The translations under genes were made by a program, and so were the position numbers. DNA of 42,413 nucleotides from an uncultured Victivallis sp. (GTDB lineage Bacteria > Verrucomicrobiota > Lentisphaeria > Victivallales > Victivallaceae): the NCBI GenBank assembly GCA_944389815.1, contig CALXNS010000025.1:1-42413 (forward strand). Direction: 5' to 3'. Below, piece after piece: positions 24,660-34,252 of the stretch. The first letter of the stretch is position 1; each line of letters begins with the position of its first letter. The notes under the pieces were generated by a model that did not search any database, was not told the DNA's origin, and saw only the letters and a list, made by a program, of their open reading frames with translations.

Positions 24660-26662
24660 TCGAGTTTGAACACCGCCGCATCCAGCGCCGGAACCGGAAT
24701 GCTGTTTCCGTCTATTTGAAGATGCTGCGCCTCCTCCGACCAGTTTGCCAGAATCACCGCGCGTTCGCCCGTCGTGCCGGATTCCCATCCGGTCGCCAGC
24801 ACCGTCGGCACTGCGAGCGAGCCGCCGGAAGCGGTGGCGAGGTTCGTCCAGGCGATCCCGTCGATTTTTCCTGTCGGAATCATCCGGCCATGGAGCAGAA
24901 ATTCCGGGTGACGTTTCCGGACGCGGTTCAAATTGCGCACCAGGGTAAGCACCTTTTCCGAAGGTGGTTCCGGCATCGTCCACGGCGCGCCGCCGGCCCA
25001 GTCGACTTCGCCGTTTTTCCGCATCGGCACGGTCAGCAGCGCCCCGGCCGCGAACCCCTGCGCGATGCGATACAACAAATTCTCCGGACTTTTCACGCAG
25101 TCGAAAAACAATCCCATGCACTGGTTGCCGGTAAAATCCGTCGCAATCTCGTGAAACATATATGCGTGAAGCGGCACGAAATGAGCCGGCCAGAGCCGCA
25201 GATCATTGAACCGCAGCTCTCCGAGAAACGGTTCCGCCGCCCCATCCTCCGCGCCGATCGTCAATTTGAACCCCCTCTCCTGCAGAGCGCGCCGCAGTTC
25301 GGCATGAAATTCCCGCCCCGCGGCCGTCTCATGCTGCCCCCGCCCGGGCGCATGGCCGTGTTCACGGGAAAAACATCCAGGCACACCGCCGCCGAGATCC
25401 TGATCGAACAACTGATAGAAATCGACCCCGGATGCTGCGACGCGAAGCAGTTCATCACGAATGATTTTCCGCGACTTCGCACAGGAGAGGCACAGTTTCG
25501 TCGCCTGACGGTATGGCTTGAAATCATACCGCAACGCCTCGCCGTCCGGATCGGTCGTCATCAATTCAACCGGCCCCGGCCCGATCACGCTCCCGGTCGA
25601 ATAGACGTATGTCGTCCACGAAACGCCGCTCCCGTACAAACCGATCAGATGCCCCTCCTCATGCAGCGATTGAACCAGTTCCGCAAACGAATCCGCCCCG
25701 CCCACCGGCGGCCACTGCAACGGCGGCGTCCACGGTCCCCGCGCATCCCAGCGCATCGGCAGCGCCATGATCCTGCTCTCCGTCGCACGGGCGATCCGCC
25801 GCAGCGCGGGGAGAGCGTTCCGGTAGGGAATGAAACAATTGGGTTCGGCGGTGAGCACCCCCTCGCCGCAGACCGCATAGGTCACGACCACCGGCGACGA
25901 GGCCACCCACGGCGGATCCTCCGGCGGAATCGCAGGAAGAATGCCCGACGAATACACCCAGTCTCGATAGGGACGCGCCGCCTCCATCCAGTCACCGTCA
26001 AACGCGGAAAGTTCGAATTCAAACGCGCCGCGGAACTCCCCGGCTTCCGCCACATCGAACGTCTCGATCGAGAATCCGCCATCCGTATTGCCGATCACCC
26101 GGATCCGCTTCGGCCGGCAGAGTTCATCCCGCGCAAACAACCGCACCCCGCCGCGCTCATCGAACCCGGCGGTCAACTGCACCTGGCAGTATCCCGGATA
26201 ATGTCCGAGCTGATCGTTCTCCTCATAGGGCTGCGCGGAATCATACCGCTCTCCCGGCGGCAGCAGCCGCCCCTCGCTCAGGGGATCCAGCACGGTAAAT
26301 TCATCCGGCAGATGAAAAAGCGGAAATTCATACGAAGAGAGGATCTTCCCCTCCGGAATTCCCACCCGGTCCAGCGACAGCCGGAAGGCGCACGTTCCGG
26401 GGGGCTCCTCCACACCTCTTATTCGTATTGCAACTTCCACACCGGCAAGCGTTCCGCAGGAACGGTAATGAAAGAATTCCCCCGCACAGCAAACGTCGCC
26501 GAAATCCGTCGAACTTACCACCTCTCCGGAACGGAAATGCAGCCGGAACAGCACCTCTCCCTTCCGGATCAGATTCCGCCCTCCATGCCGGAGCTCCAGC
26601 AGCGAACCATCCTCCATGGCGAGATGCAGTTCATCCTTTCCCGCCCGAATGACCTTTTCCAT
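24620..26662 (-). CDS. DUF6259-like putative glycoside hydrolase
   Basis: Large cytoplasmic-looking protein (about 680 residues, no signal peptide) resembling the DUF6259 group of putative glycosidases known from Lentisphaerota and relatives; assigned from memory of the overall pattern. The N-terminal third (about 1-240) is beta-rich, starting DELHLAMEDGSLLELRHGG, like a mutarotase-type sandwich. The middle (about 250-560) looks like a TIM barrel, with MALPMRWDARGPW, GHLIGLYGSG, VDFYQLFDQDLGGG and KLTIGAEDGAAEPF supplying candidate acidic residues. A small C-terminal beta domain follows (AVILANWSEEAQHLQI). ATG at 26662 has GAGGTGA 8 bases upstream; a GTG at 26674 overlaps the previous gene by four bases. 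It is the last gene of the glycan cluster. Substrate unknown. Confidence 0.8.
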   Translation of the reverse strand: MEKVIRAGKDELHLAMEDGSLLELRHGGRNLIRKGEVLFRLHFRSGEVVSSTDFGDVCCAGEFFHYRSCGTLAGVEVAIRIRGVEEPPGTCAFRLSLDRVGIPEGKILSSYEFPLFHLPDEFTVLDPLSEGRLLPPGERYDSAQPYEENDQLGHYPGYCQVQLTAGFDERGGVRLFARDELCRPKRIRVIGNTDGGFSIETFDVAEAGEFRGAFEFELSAFDGDWMEAARPYRDWVYSSGILPAIPPEDPPWVASSPVVVTYAVCGEGVLTAEPNCFIPYRNALPALRRIARATESRIMALPMRWDARGPWTPPLQWPPVGGADSFAELVQSLHEEGHLIGLYGSGVSWTTYVYSTGSVIGPGPVELMTTDPDGEALRYDFKPYRQATKLCLSCAKSRKIIRDELLRVAASGVDFYQLFDQDLGGGVPGCFSREHGHAPGRGQHETAAGREFHAELRRALQERGFKLTIGAEDGAAEPFLGELRFNDLRLWPAHFVPLHAYMFHEIATDFTGNQCMGLFFDCVKSPENLLYRIAQGFAAGALLTVPMRKNGEVDWAGGAPWTMPEPPSEKVLTLVRNLNRVRKRHPEFLLHGRMIPTGKIDGIAWTNLATASGGSLAVPTVLATGWESGTTGERAVILANWSEEAQHLQIDGNSIPVPALDAAVFKLDQSPVRSEKSRSS

Positions 26663-26670
26663 GATTGCTT

Positions 26671-27762
26671 TCACCTCAAATTTTCGCCCGCCGCCAACAA
26701 TCGCTCCCGAATCTGCGCAGCCAGTCCACGCCCGATCGTCTCAAAGGCGTGCGACGCCGGATGCAGCAGATCCGTGGAGTATCCAGTCACATCCGGCAGC
26801 AGCGAAGCGTATTCCAGATGCAGCAGCAATCCCTTTCCGCCGTTCGCCGCGGCATCCGCCGATGCGGTCTCTTCACGAACAACCCGGCGGAAGGCGGCCG
26901 CCTTCTCCAGTTCCGCGCCCCGAATCTCGCCGGTATTCGGCAGCAGATCGAGGATGAAAACCCGTCGCCGCTCCGAATCGGCCGCGAAGAACGTCAGAAA
27001 TTTCCGTACCTTCTTTCGAAACTCTTCCGGCGGGAGATGAAATAAATTCGCCCCCAGCTCCAGCACCGCGAATTTCCAGTCGCGCCGCGAAACGATCCAC
27101 TCCGCCAGTTCGGGCTCCAGAAACGCCCCGCCGCCGAACCCGAGATTCCAGACATCCACGCCGAGTTCGCGCCCGATCACCGCCGGAAACGTCCCGCTCC
27201 CGAGCGGCGTGTACGCCCCCTGCGTGATCGAGGAACCGTAAACCAGACAGCCGCATGACGGCAGATCTTCCGGGCGGGGCGCTTCGATCTCCCCATCCAC
27301 CTCGACCAGCCGCAGTTCGATGAAAGGCGGCAGTACGATCCGGGTCAATTCCGGAGAAAAACGGCGTCCTGTCGGAGAGTTTTTCACCACCGACATCAGA
27401 AGTTTCACCGTCTCCGCCGGGCAGGGTTTGATTTCAAGTTCATTTTCTCCCTCCTCCAGTGCAAGCCACGAATCCTGAAAATCCCCACGGAAAATTCCCG
27501 TCGCCACCATCGTCCGGGATGTGAAAACCGGATGTCCGACCTCCGGCTGCCGCCGCAGACGGAGACGAACCGACGACGATTTCATCCGGAACCGCAGTTC
27601 CATTCCCGCCGGAGAACAAACCCGCCCCCGAAGTGCTTCATTCAATTGCGGCAACAATCTCTGCGGCACACGGAACATTCGGAACGCCCCTTCGCCGTCC
27701 CCGGCGATTTCCGCGACGTTATGCAGGATTTTCCTTCTCAGAAGTTCTTCTCCGACCGCCAT
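26671..27762 (-). CDS. SGNH/GDSL-family hydrolase, probable carbohydrate esterase
   Basis: Serine hydrolase of the SGNH fold, probably removing acyl groups from glycans. The 363-residue protein has an N-terminal beta domain (about 1-150) and a C-terminal SGNH domain. Visible catalytic blocks are GSSITQG with Ser178, the Gly block GFGGGAF, the Asn block ELGANL, and D-x-x-H as DLLHPASH with Asp331 and His334. No signal peptide is seen, so it may act on imported oligosaccharides. Its ATG lies inside the end of the upstream lipoprotein gene (25-base overlap), and the downstream gene starts within or just after its stop. Acyl specificity (acetyl or other) cannot be told. Confidence 0.88.
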   Translation of the reverse strand: MAVGEELLRRKILHNVAEIAGDGEGAFRMFRVPQRLLPQLNEALRGRVCSPAGMELRFRMKSSSVRLRLRRQPEVGHPVFTSRTMVATGIFRGDFQDSWLALEEGENELEIKPCPAETVKLLMSVVKNSPTGRRFSPELTRIVLPPFIELRLVEVDGEIEAPRPEDLPSCGCLVYGSSITQGAYTPLGSGTFPAVIGRELGVDVWNLGFGGGAFLEPELAEWIVSRRDWKFAVLELGANLFHLPPEEFRKKVRKFLTFFAADSERRRVFILDLLPNTGEIRGAELEKAAAFRRVVREETASADAAANGGKGLLLHLEYASLLPDVTGYSTDLLHPASHAFETIGRGLAAQIRERLLAAGENLR

Positions 27763-28820
27763 TTCTCATACACTTTCTTCATTTCATACACCGTTTCGCG
27801 GACCTTTTCCGCCATCTCCGCCGGACTCATCCGCCGACCGCCGTCAGCCGGAATCACGCACCAGACGACATCCGAACGTAACACTTCACCCGAACGCAGA
27901 CGACGGTGTTCTCCGCCGAGCGTCTCAAGTTCGGCGTAGGTCGGACAGGTGAAAAACTCCACCGCAACCGCATCCGCAACCGCATCCCCGGAGCGCGGCA
28001 TTTCTTCGGAAGTTGCGAGGTATTGAACCAATGCCGTTCCATCCGGATAGACCGCCGCCACCCAGGAGCCGTTACAGCCGGTCTTCGCACCGTCCGGGCT
28101 GTCGACCGGCGTGTGAAGCACCGCGCGTTCATCCGGAAGCGGCTGCGCGGCTCCCCGCTCGAAAATTTCCACAAAAAGTTTCCGTTCCGAACTGCCGGGC
28201 GCGGCAAAGGGCGACGCATCGAGCAACCCGTATTCCGGAAGAACAATCTGCGTGATCGCCCAGTTCACCACCGGAAACGCGCCGTCGGCGAACGCCTCGA
28301 TCTCATTGCGGATGATGACACAACAACTCCCCTCCTCCGGCAGATGAACCTGCCGGGTCAGCCGGATTCCGAGTTCCGCCATCGGCGCACTCTCCAGAAG
28401 TGCGCCATTTCCGTCAAGCGTCACACGCCACGGCAATCCCTCCAGTGCCGGAACCGGCGGCCAGTAACAATCGTAGGCGGCGCCCCAATACTCCTGGCGC
28501 AGCGCCCAGATCTTGTCTCCGCCGAAATTGAACCATTTTCCCGGGACCGCCTCTTTCCGGAGCGCATTTTCCGGCACGGGACCGACCCAGAGCAGATTCG
28601 CTTCATCTTTCAGGCCGAAACGGAAGATCCGACCCGTCTCGGGAGAAATCGCCAGTGTGACAACCCCGTTGCCGATCGTGGCGACATTCGAAAAACTTGC
28701 GGAATAATCCACCGCAGCCGATCCCGGCAGGTTCGAACCGTCCCTCCACGCACAGCCGGACAACCCGACCCCGGACAGCACGGCCGCCAGCACCAGCGGC
28801 AAATAAAAACCGCTTCTCAC
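27738..28820 (-). CDS. Mutarotase-like lipoprotein (DUF4380-like)
   Basis: A 360-residue lipoprotein with signal peptide LPLVLAAVLSGVGLSGC, Cys at residue 23. The mature part looks like one galactose-mutarotase-type beta supersandwich, as in DUF4380 proteins. It starts NVATIGNGVVTLAISPETG and continues with FNFGGDKIWALRQEYWG and the late VVNWAITQIVLPEYG; the assignment to DUF4380 is from memory. A helical tail closes the protein. Such domains bind sugars; catalysis is not shown. It overlaps the GH13-type gene upstream by four bases and the esterase gene downstream by 25 bases, so the three are surely co-transcribed. Likely role: surface or periplasmic glycan binding next to the large hydrolase. 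Confidence 0.82.
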   Translation of the reverse strand: MRSGFYLPLVLAAVLSGVGLSGCAWRDGSNLPGSAAVDYSASFSNVATIGNGVVTLAISPETGRIFRFGLKDEANLLWVGPVPENALRKEAVPGKWFNFGGDKIWALRQEYWGAAYDCYWPPVPALEGLPWRVTLDGNGALLESAPMAELGIRLTRQVHLPEEGSCCVIIRNEIEAFADGAFPVVNWAITQIVLPEYGLLDASPFAAPGSSERKLFVEIFERGAAQPLPDERAVLHTPVDSPDGAKTGCNGSWVAAVYPDGTALVQYLATSEEMPRSGDAVADAVAVEFFTCPTYAELETLGGEHRRLRSGEVLRSDVVWCVIPADGGRRMSPAEMAEKVRETVYEMKKVYEKWRSEKNF

Positions 28821-31800
28821 TTGCCCACACTCACTTTCAATGACGTTTCATACCGTTTTCCCGGTTCGATATCGTCCGCAGTTCCATCCAGACATGCGAT
28901 GGTGAAAACGGAATCCTGAAGCGTCACACTCTGGGCCGGAGCATCTCCGGGATAATGAATCTCACTCAATTTCAACATCATGCCGCCATCCCGGTTCAGG
29001 AATTCGACTTCGTCGGGCCACTCCGCCGCCGTTCCCTGCGCCGGAGTTATTTTCACCCCCAGCCCGGAAGCGATCTCCCGCCCATCCTGCCGAAACACCG
29101 ACGACATCCAGTTGTCCGACGCCAGTTCCCACCCCAGAAACGCCGGCGTGTCGTGCGGACGGCCGACCGAAACCAGATTCCAGCGCACCTGGAAACTCTC
29201 ACTCCGGTCAAACACATATTCCGTTTCGCCCCACAACATCGGCTCCGGCAGCCACCGCCGCCCCGGTTCCCGCATCGAATAGACAAAACGCATGTGCAGT
29301 TTGCCGTCCTCATAATAAATCCGGACACCGGTTTCCCCGTCGTGTGCGGAAGAGGCGTTCATATTTTTCGGTCCCCACTTCCGGCGGAAGCCGCGGTCGG
29401 TGTAAACCCGGTTTCCGCGCAGCAGTTCCTGATCCGAACCGCGGCTGCGAAGCGACGCCATCACGCCGCCGCAACGCAGAAGTTCCACGGAATAATGGCC
29501 GTTCTCCACCACCCAGCCGCGGCTGACGTTCCGGAAGCGGAGACCGTCAAGTTGCGTCCACGCGGTCGTTTCCGCTTCGGCAAGCGGCGTATCGATTGTT
29601 TTCAGCACAAGAGAGAATTCCCGCTTCCCCGGATCGATGGATTCCGGGAAAACCGCCTCCGATGAATACGGTTGAACGTCGTTCCAGAAAAACGCCGCGT
29701 GCCACCCCGGTTTTCCGGCAAGTTTATCGAGCACCATCGCGTTGCGGAGTTCACCGTCAAGCGGATCGCAGAGCGTAAACTCAATTCCGTTCTCTCCGGA
29801 AAAGGCGAGAATCGACGGATTCTCGAAATTGAGCGGATTCGTCTCCGACTGCCACATCACCGGCGTCCCGGTGAGGCGATAATACAAAATTCCTTCCGGC
29901 ATCGTCTGATTCGGCGTGCCGGAAAGGTGCCGGACGGTAAAGAAATCATCCAGCAGCCCCTCCGCCGTGGAGACCTGCCAGCGGGTGATTTCGCTTCCGG
30001 CGAAGGCAAATCCCGTCCGTTCCGACGGCCGAGGGCCTTCCAGTACGGCGTCAAGCTTCACCGCGTCGGGCGTACAATGAAAGAGGAATTCCGCCGCAGC
30101 CGTTTCCCCGGCCGCGTCCCCCTTCCGCGCAAGCGGAATCCGGACGGAGAGCGTCACCTCCGAACCATCTTCTTCGGCTTTCAACACCTTCACTTCGGCG
30201 CCTTCCGGAATTTCCGGAGGCGCGGTCAACGCGAAATCCGTATCCAGCAGGAACCCCGCGCCGTGAAACAACTCCTTCCCCGCCGCATCCGCAAAACGCA
30301 CGATCCGCCCCGTCGAACGGTCGAGCGCAAACGAATACGTCGATGCTTTCACGTCGATCCGGTTCTCCTCTTCCGACACCGTGACGCGCCCGGTTTCCTT
30401 CCCGGACGCCGCGGCTGCTTCTCCGGCAGCACGCGCCTTCGCTCCGTCGGCGGACGCTACTTCCGCAAACGGCGACTCCGCCTTCTCCGGCCGGAGGGCG
30501 AGCACCTCATACCCCCACGCCCGGAGAGGAATCTTCAATTTCCGCAATTCCTCAACCGTACCGACCGCCACCGGTTCGGCCGCGCCGGGCCGCCAGAGCG
30601 CGAAACGCCCGTCGCCGGGAGCGGCGATGGAGAGCGGTTCCGCAAGTTCCGCTTCGGCGGCGTCGGGCGAGAAATTGACCAGCGCAATGCCGCGCAGATC
30701 CCCGTAACTGCGCACCGACACGAAAATACCGTTCCCCTCCGTCGAATATCGTCCGAAACCGCGCCGGAATTCCGGCAGCGACTGCCGGACGGCAATCAAT
30801 TTCTTCAAATAGATCCCGAGCCCGACGTCCTGATCGTGATACACCATCGGAATTCCTTCGAGGAACATCGAAATCGCCATCAACGCCTTCACCTCGTTCA
30901 ACCCGACCCAGCCGAACGGCGAAAGATGGTCGTGCGAACCGAAATACTGCAGATGACGGCTCCCGCGCGGATAGGAGAAATTCAATTCATCCAGCCACCG
31001 CGCCAGCCCCGCAATCCACGCCGACGTCGCCATTTTCGTGGCCGATTCGCTCAGCGTCGACGCCATCGGGAAATTGAAGATCGCGTCCGCACCCAGCATA
31101 TAGGGGGCATGATCGACCTCGCCGAGCACCGCGCCGTCGGGTTTATTCTGTTTGACCGCCTGCCGGATCGCGGCAAGCATCTCCAGACCGCCCTGCCGGC
31201 AGCCCAGACTGCCGCGGGCGTAGGGCAGAGGCGGCATTTTCCCGCCGTTCTGCTCCAGAGACGCGCGATACCACTCCTCAGGGACGTAGGCGGGCACCTT
31301 CTCCAGCGACGGGAAATCCTTCTTGCGCCAGTTCACATAATGATTGCCGATGATCGCGTCGATCCGGCAGCCGTCGAAATCGTAGGTTTTCATATTGTGA
31401 TCGACGACTCCGGCGATGTATCTCTGATAATCCGGATTGCCGAAATCAAAACACCAGTATGAATATGCATTTCCCTGTTCGTCGAAAATCAGTTCCCACG
31501 GCTTGTTGCCGCGCAAGGCGCCGTTCGCCGGAGTTCCGCCGTGCGGCACGCTGTCGAACAAAATCCGCATGTTCCGGTCGTGAACGGCATCGACGAACGC
31601 TTTCAGATCGTCCGCATTACCCAGATCCTCGCGCACCTTGTAATAATCGCGCGGCCAGTAGACGTGACCGTCTTCGAACGGCAGAAGCCAGATCAGATTG
31701 AATCCGAGCTGCCCGACCCGCGGCAGCAGTTCCTCCCGGGCGGGAACGAACCCGCCGATATCCTTCCAGCCGCTGCCGATGGTGCCGCCTCCATGGAAAC

Positions 31801-32701
31801 TGTAGACGACCGCATCGCGGAACCACTCCGGCGTGTCCGAGACCGCCTTCAGCTTGATTGAATCATACATCAGCCAGACGCCCTCTTCGAACGCCTGTTC
31901 CAGATTGCCGGAAAACATTTTCAAATAAAATGGTCCTATCTCCTGCGCTTCGCCGGGATACGCCCAGCCGCAGGCGCGCGACTCCCAGGAAACGGTGATG
32001 CCGCCGTCGCGGTTCTTCCGGAATGAACTGCCGCTGATGTCGTTGCGGTATTCCGGCATGAAAATGAGCGTCAGCGACGGATCGTGTTCGATCAGGAGCG
32101 GCGGAATTCCCCATGCGCTCCGCCGCTCCTCGCCGTTCTTCAAATCGGCGACGCGGCCGCGTCCGTCGTATGAGGCAAATTCGCGTTTCCCGGGCAGCAG
32201 ATAGCGCGCCGCCTCCGGTACCGGCAGCGAGAAGACCACGCGGTCGAATTTCTCCGGTTCGTCTTCGCCCCCCTCCGGAGAAAAAACCAGCCGCACCCCG
32301 GCGGCGAAAAGATCTGGATCGTCGTTCAGCCCCAGCGAGATCCGGTAATCCACCTCCCATGAGTTCTGCCGCGTGCGAAGCACAAGAACGCCGCTCTTTT
32401 CATCCCACTCCCGAGCAAGAAGCCGGCTTGCGAAATCCGGCGAATTCGCCTGCCACCGCGGTCCCCAGTTGAATGGCTGCGTCCCCGACGGATTCCGGCT
32501 GATTTCAACACCGTTCCACCGAAGCTCCAGCAACGCCCCGCTTTTTTCATCCACATCCAGCTGCCACGGACCCCGGGAATACGATGCGCCGAAAACCGGC
32601 AGCACCGCGCAGTTCAACAATACCGCACACAAGAGCGACGCCGACAACGCGCCGCGGGAACATCCCGGCCGAAAAGAGACGAATTTCCCTGAATATTTCA
32701 T
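28817..32701 (-). CDS. Secreted multidomain GH13-type glycoside hydrolase, 1294 aa
   Basis: Probable alpha-glucan-active enzyme. A signal peptide (hydrophobic SASLLCAVLLNCAVLPVFGA, residues about 20-39) is followed by a beta sandwich (about 40-280), a GH13 TIM barrel (about 300-690), a C-terminal barrel-capping domain (to about 740), then two more mutarotase-like beta domains (from about 800 and about 1080). GH13 region II is GCRIDAIIGNH with nucleophile Asp448, region III VLGEVDH with acid/base Glu528, region IV GSHDH with Asp591, so the triad is intact. Region I reads FDSVPHG instead of the usual D-x-V-x-N-H, so the Asn and His are replaced. No clear Shine-Dalgarno site precedes the ATG. 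The length is about twice that of typical GH13 enzymes. Exact subfamily and substrate cannot be given. Confidence 0.88.
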   Translation of the reverse strand: MKYSGKFVSFRPGCSRGALSASLLCAVLLNCAVLPVFGASYSRGPWQLDVDEKSGALLELRWNGVEISRNPSGTQPFNWGPRWQANSPDFASRLLAREWDEKSGVLVLRTRQNSWEVDYRISLGLNDDPDLFAAGVRLVFSPEGGEDEPEKFDRVVFSLPVPEAARYLLPGKREFASYDGRGRVADLKNGEERRSAWGIPPLLIEHDPSLTLIFMPEYRNDISGSSFRKNRDGGITVSWESRACGWAYPGEAQEIGPFYLKMFSGNLEQAFEEGVWLMYDSIKLKAVSDTPEWFRDAVVYSFHGGGTIGSGWKDIGGFVPAREELLPRVGQLGFNLIWLLPFEDGHVYWPRDYYKVREDLGNADDLKAFVDAVHDRNMRILFDSVPHGGTPANGALRGNKPWELIFDEQGNAYSYWCFDFGNPDYQRYIAGVVDHNMKTYDFDGCRIDAIIGNHYVNWRKKDFPSLEKVPAYVPEEWYRASLEQNGGKMPPLPYARGSLGCRQGGLEMLAAIRQAVKQNKPDGAVLGEVDHAPYMLGADAIFNFPMASTLSESATKMATSAWIAGLARWLDELNFSYPRGSRHLQYFGSHDHLSPFGWVGLNEVKALMAISMFLEGIPMVYHDQDVGLGIYLKKLIAVRQSLPEFRRGFGRYSTEGNGIFVSVRSYGDLRGIALVNFSPDAAEAELAEPLSIAAPGDGRFALWRPGAAEPVAVGTVEELRKLKIPLRAWGYEVLALRPEKAESPFAEVASADGAKARAAGEAAAASGKETGRVTVSEEENRIDVKASTYSFALDRSTGRIVRFADAAGKELFHGAGFLLDTDFALTAPPEIPEGAEVKVLKAEEDGSEVTLSVRIPLARKGDAAGETAAAEFLFHCTPDAVKLDAVLEGPRPSERTGFAFAGSEITRWQVSTAEGLLDDFFTVRHLSGTPNQTMPEGILYYRLTGTPVMWQSETNPLNFENPSILAFSGENGIEFTLCDPLDGELRNAMVLDKLAGKPGWHAAFFWNDVQPYSSEAVFPESIDPGKREFSLVLKTIDTPLAEAETTAWTQLDGLRFRNVSRGWVVENGHYSVELLRCGGVMASLRSRGSDQELLRGNRVYTDRGFRRKWGPKNMNASSAHDGETGVRIYYEDGKLHMRFVYSMREPGRRWLPEPMLWGETEYVFDRSESFQVRWNLVSVGRPHDTPAFLGWELASDNWMSSVFRQDGREIASGLGVKITPAQGTAAEWPDEVEFLNRDGGMMLKLSEIHYPGDAPAQSVTLQDSVFTIACLDGTADDIEPGKRYETSLKVSVGK

Positions 32702-32804
32702 GACATCAACAATTCAATTCTTTGATTTTCCGTTACTTCCCGCCTCGCGCCGCAAGAGTCGCACCACTCAATTCATTCCGCCCGGCAGCTTCGGGAACAA
32801 GGGT

Positions 32805-33362
32805 TCACTCCACAAGTTTATACCAGAACGTCACCGTGACTGCTTCGCCCTTCTTCACGATGAATTTCTGCATGAAGCCGTTGTCGTGGTTGACTTTGAC
32901 GCCCTTCTCGCCGGCTTTGGCGTCGGGGACGATTTCCGCAAGTTTTTTCGAACCGGTCTTCCACCAGCTCTGCATCCCCGATTCAAAAGAACCGTTCTTC
33001 AGTTCCGCCCCCTCAAGTTCGACGCCGTCGCAGATCACCCAGCTCCGGTCGCCCTCTTCCGGAGCCCATTCGCCCATGACGTGAATCGTCAACGTGCCGT
33101 CCTTGTCCGGCGTAAAACTGAACTTTCCCTGCTTCCACTCCGCCCCGGCAGGGAAACGGCTCCGGATGGCCGAATTGCGCCATTTGCCGCCGGGTTTGTT
33201 TTCCGCAGTTCCGTTCTCGACGTCGCCCACAGTCAGATAGACGACATCCGGCGCCATGCAGTCGATGTCGATCCGCGCCGCACGACTCGGCGCCGCCTGC
33301 ACGGAATGAACCATTGCCGCCGTCAGCAGCAGTGCGACGCTCACGCATGAAATCTTTTTCAT
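32805..33362 (-). CDS. Small secreted carbohydrate-binding-like protein
   Basis: 185 residues with a clear Sec signal peptide (MKKISCVSVALLLTAAMVHS, cleavage after VQA). The mature part reads as two beta segments. The second half starts ELKNGSFESGMQSWWKTG, the typical opening of CBM4/9-type jelly rolls (N-G-x-F-E-x-G-x-x-x-W), and ends with VTVTFWYKLVE. It is short for a complete CBM of that type, so binding is a guess. GGAGAAGAG precedes the ATG. It lies 40 bases after the pseudopilin and 103 bases before the GH13-type gene on the same strand, so it is likely part of the same glycan unit. Confidence 0.78.
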   Translation of the reverse strand: MKKISCVSVALLLTAAMVHSVQAAPSRAARIDIDCMAPDVVYLTVGDVENGTAENKPGGKWRNSAIRSRFPAGAEWKQGKFSFTPDKDGTLTIHVMGEWAPEEGDRSWVICDGVELEGAELKNGSFESGMQSWWKTGSKKLAEIVPDAKAGEKGVKVNHDNGFMQKFIVKKGEAVTVTFWYKLVE

Positions 33363-33402
33363 AGATTCTCTTCTCCTCGCTTCTGATGATAGTTGAACCG
33401 CC

Positions 33403-34128
33403 TCACGGCATACGGAACTGAGCGCCGATCCACATCTCCTTTTTAAAATTGTAATCGCTTCTCAACTCCTGCCCGCCAACGGAATTGACACGCCCATCCG
33501 ACCGCAGGAGCGTCATTTTCCCGCCGTGACAGAGATTGGCCGCATAAGAGCCGCTTTCCCGGTTCAGCGTGCAGACCTGCCAGTCCCAATGCGTGCTGTC
33601 CATCGAAAACTTGTCCTGCCGCAACCGGACTTCCCCGAGCAGCGGAATGGCGAAACCGACCGACTTCTCCGCCGATGGAATCCGATCCATCTTGAACACC
33701 ATATACCCGGAATCCCCCTGCTGCGTAAGCACACTTTGCAGATCAAGCGCATGACGGTTGCTCGCGTAACTGTACCAGTAATTGACATATTTCCCCGGCG
33801 CCGCCACCGGGCAGACCAGCACCGTTTTCGGAACATAATCGTTGTCCGCCAGACTCTGCCCATAGCTGTAACCGGACCCATTGTACATCCAGTAGGAGAG
33901 AATCTGATCCTGATTGTCTCCGGCGTACATCGCAAACGCCAGTCCCAGCTGTTTCTGATTGCTCACGCAGGCGGCCGAGCGTGCCCGGTCACGCGCCTGA
34001 TTGAGCGCGGGAAGCAGCATCGAAGCAAGGATCGCAATGATCGCAATCACCACCAGAAGTTCAATCAGTGTAAAATTCAACCGGGGGGACGACTTCCGAA
34101 ACGCTTTCTCTTGAATGCTCCCTGCCAT
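33403..34128 (-). CDS. Type II-like pseudopilin with H-X9-DG motif
   Basis: 241 residues. A short basic leader ([12 protein letters not shown]) precedes the class III signal [20 protein letters not shown], with Glu at mature position 5, followed by the helix [20 protein letters not shown]. The residue before Phe is Asn, not the usual Gly. The C-terminal part carries the H-X9-DG signature: His201, nine residues, then Asp-Gly at 211-212. This type is greatly expanded in Lentisphaerota and Planctomycetota, where it may form surface or secretion pseudopili; its role is not settled. ATG at 34128 was chosen because AGGCAGGAGA precedes it and it gives a normal leader. It lies 124 bases after the IclR gene and 40 bases before the small secreted protein. 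Confidence 0.87.
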   Translation of the reverse strand: MAGSIQEKAFRKSSPRLNFTLIELLVVIAIIAILASMLLPALNQARDRARSAACVSNQKQLGLAFAMYAGDNQDQILSYWMYNGSGYSYGQSLADNDYVPKTVLVCPVAAPGKYVNYWYSYASNRHALDLQSVLTQQGDSGYMVFKMDRIPSAEKSVGFAIPLLGEVRLRQDKFSMDSTHWDWQVCTLNRESGSYAANLCHGGKMTLLRSDGRVNSVGGQELRSDYNFKKEMWIGAQFRMP

Positions 34129-34252
34129 TTCTCCTGCCTTTCGAACTGGATTGTGTGTTGTTGATTCCCCGAACAGCAAATTGCAATTCCGAACCATTTT
34201 CATAGCTGTGATTTCAATCCTTCCGCCGACCGCTTCCGCAGGCGGCGGCGCT

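Noticed and set aside
24656..27040. 794-codon plus-strand frame opposite the DUF6259-like and SGNH genes
   Set aside because: Antisense shadow with biased composition; the opposite strand has clear catalytic motifs and gene spacing.
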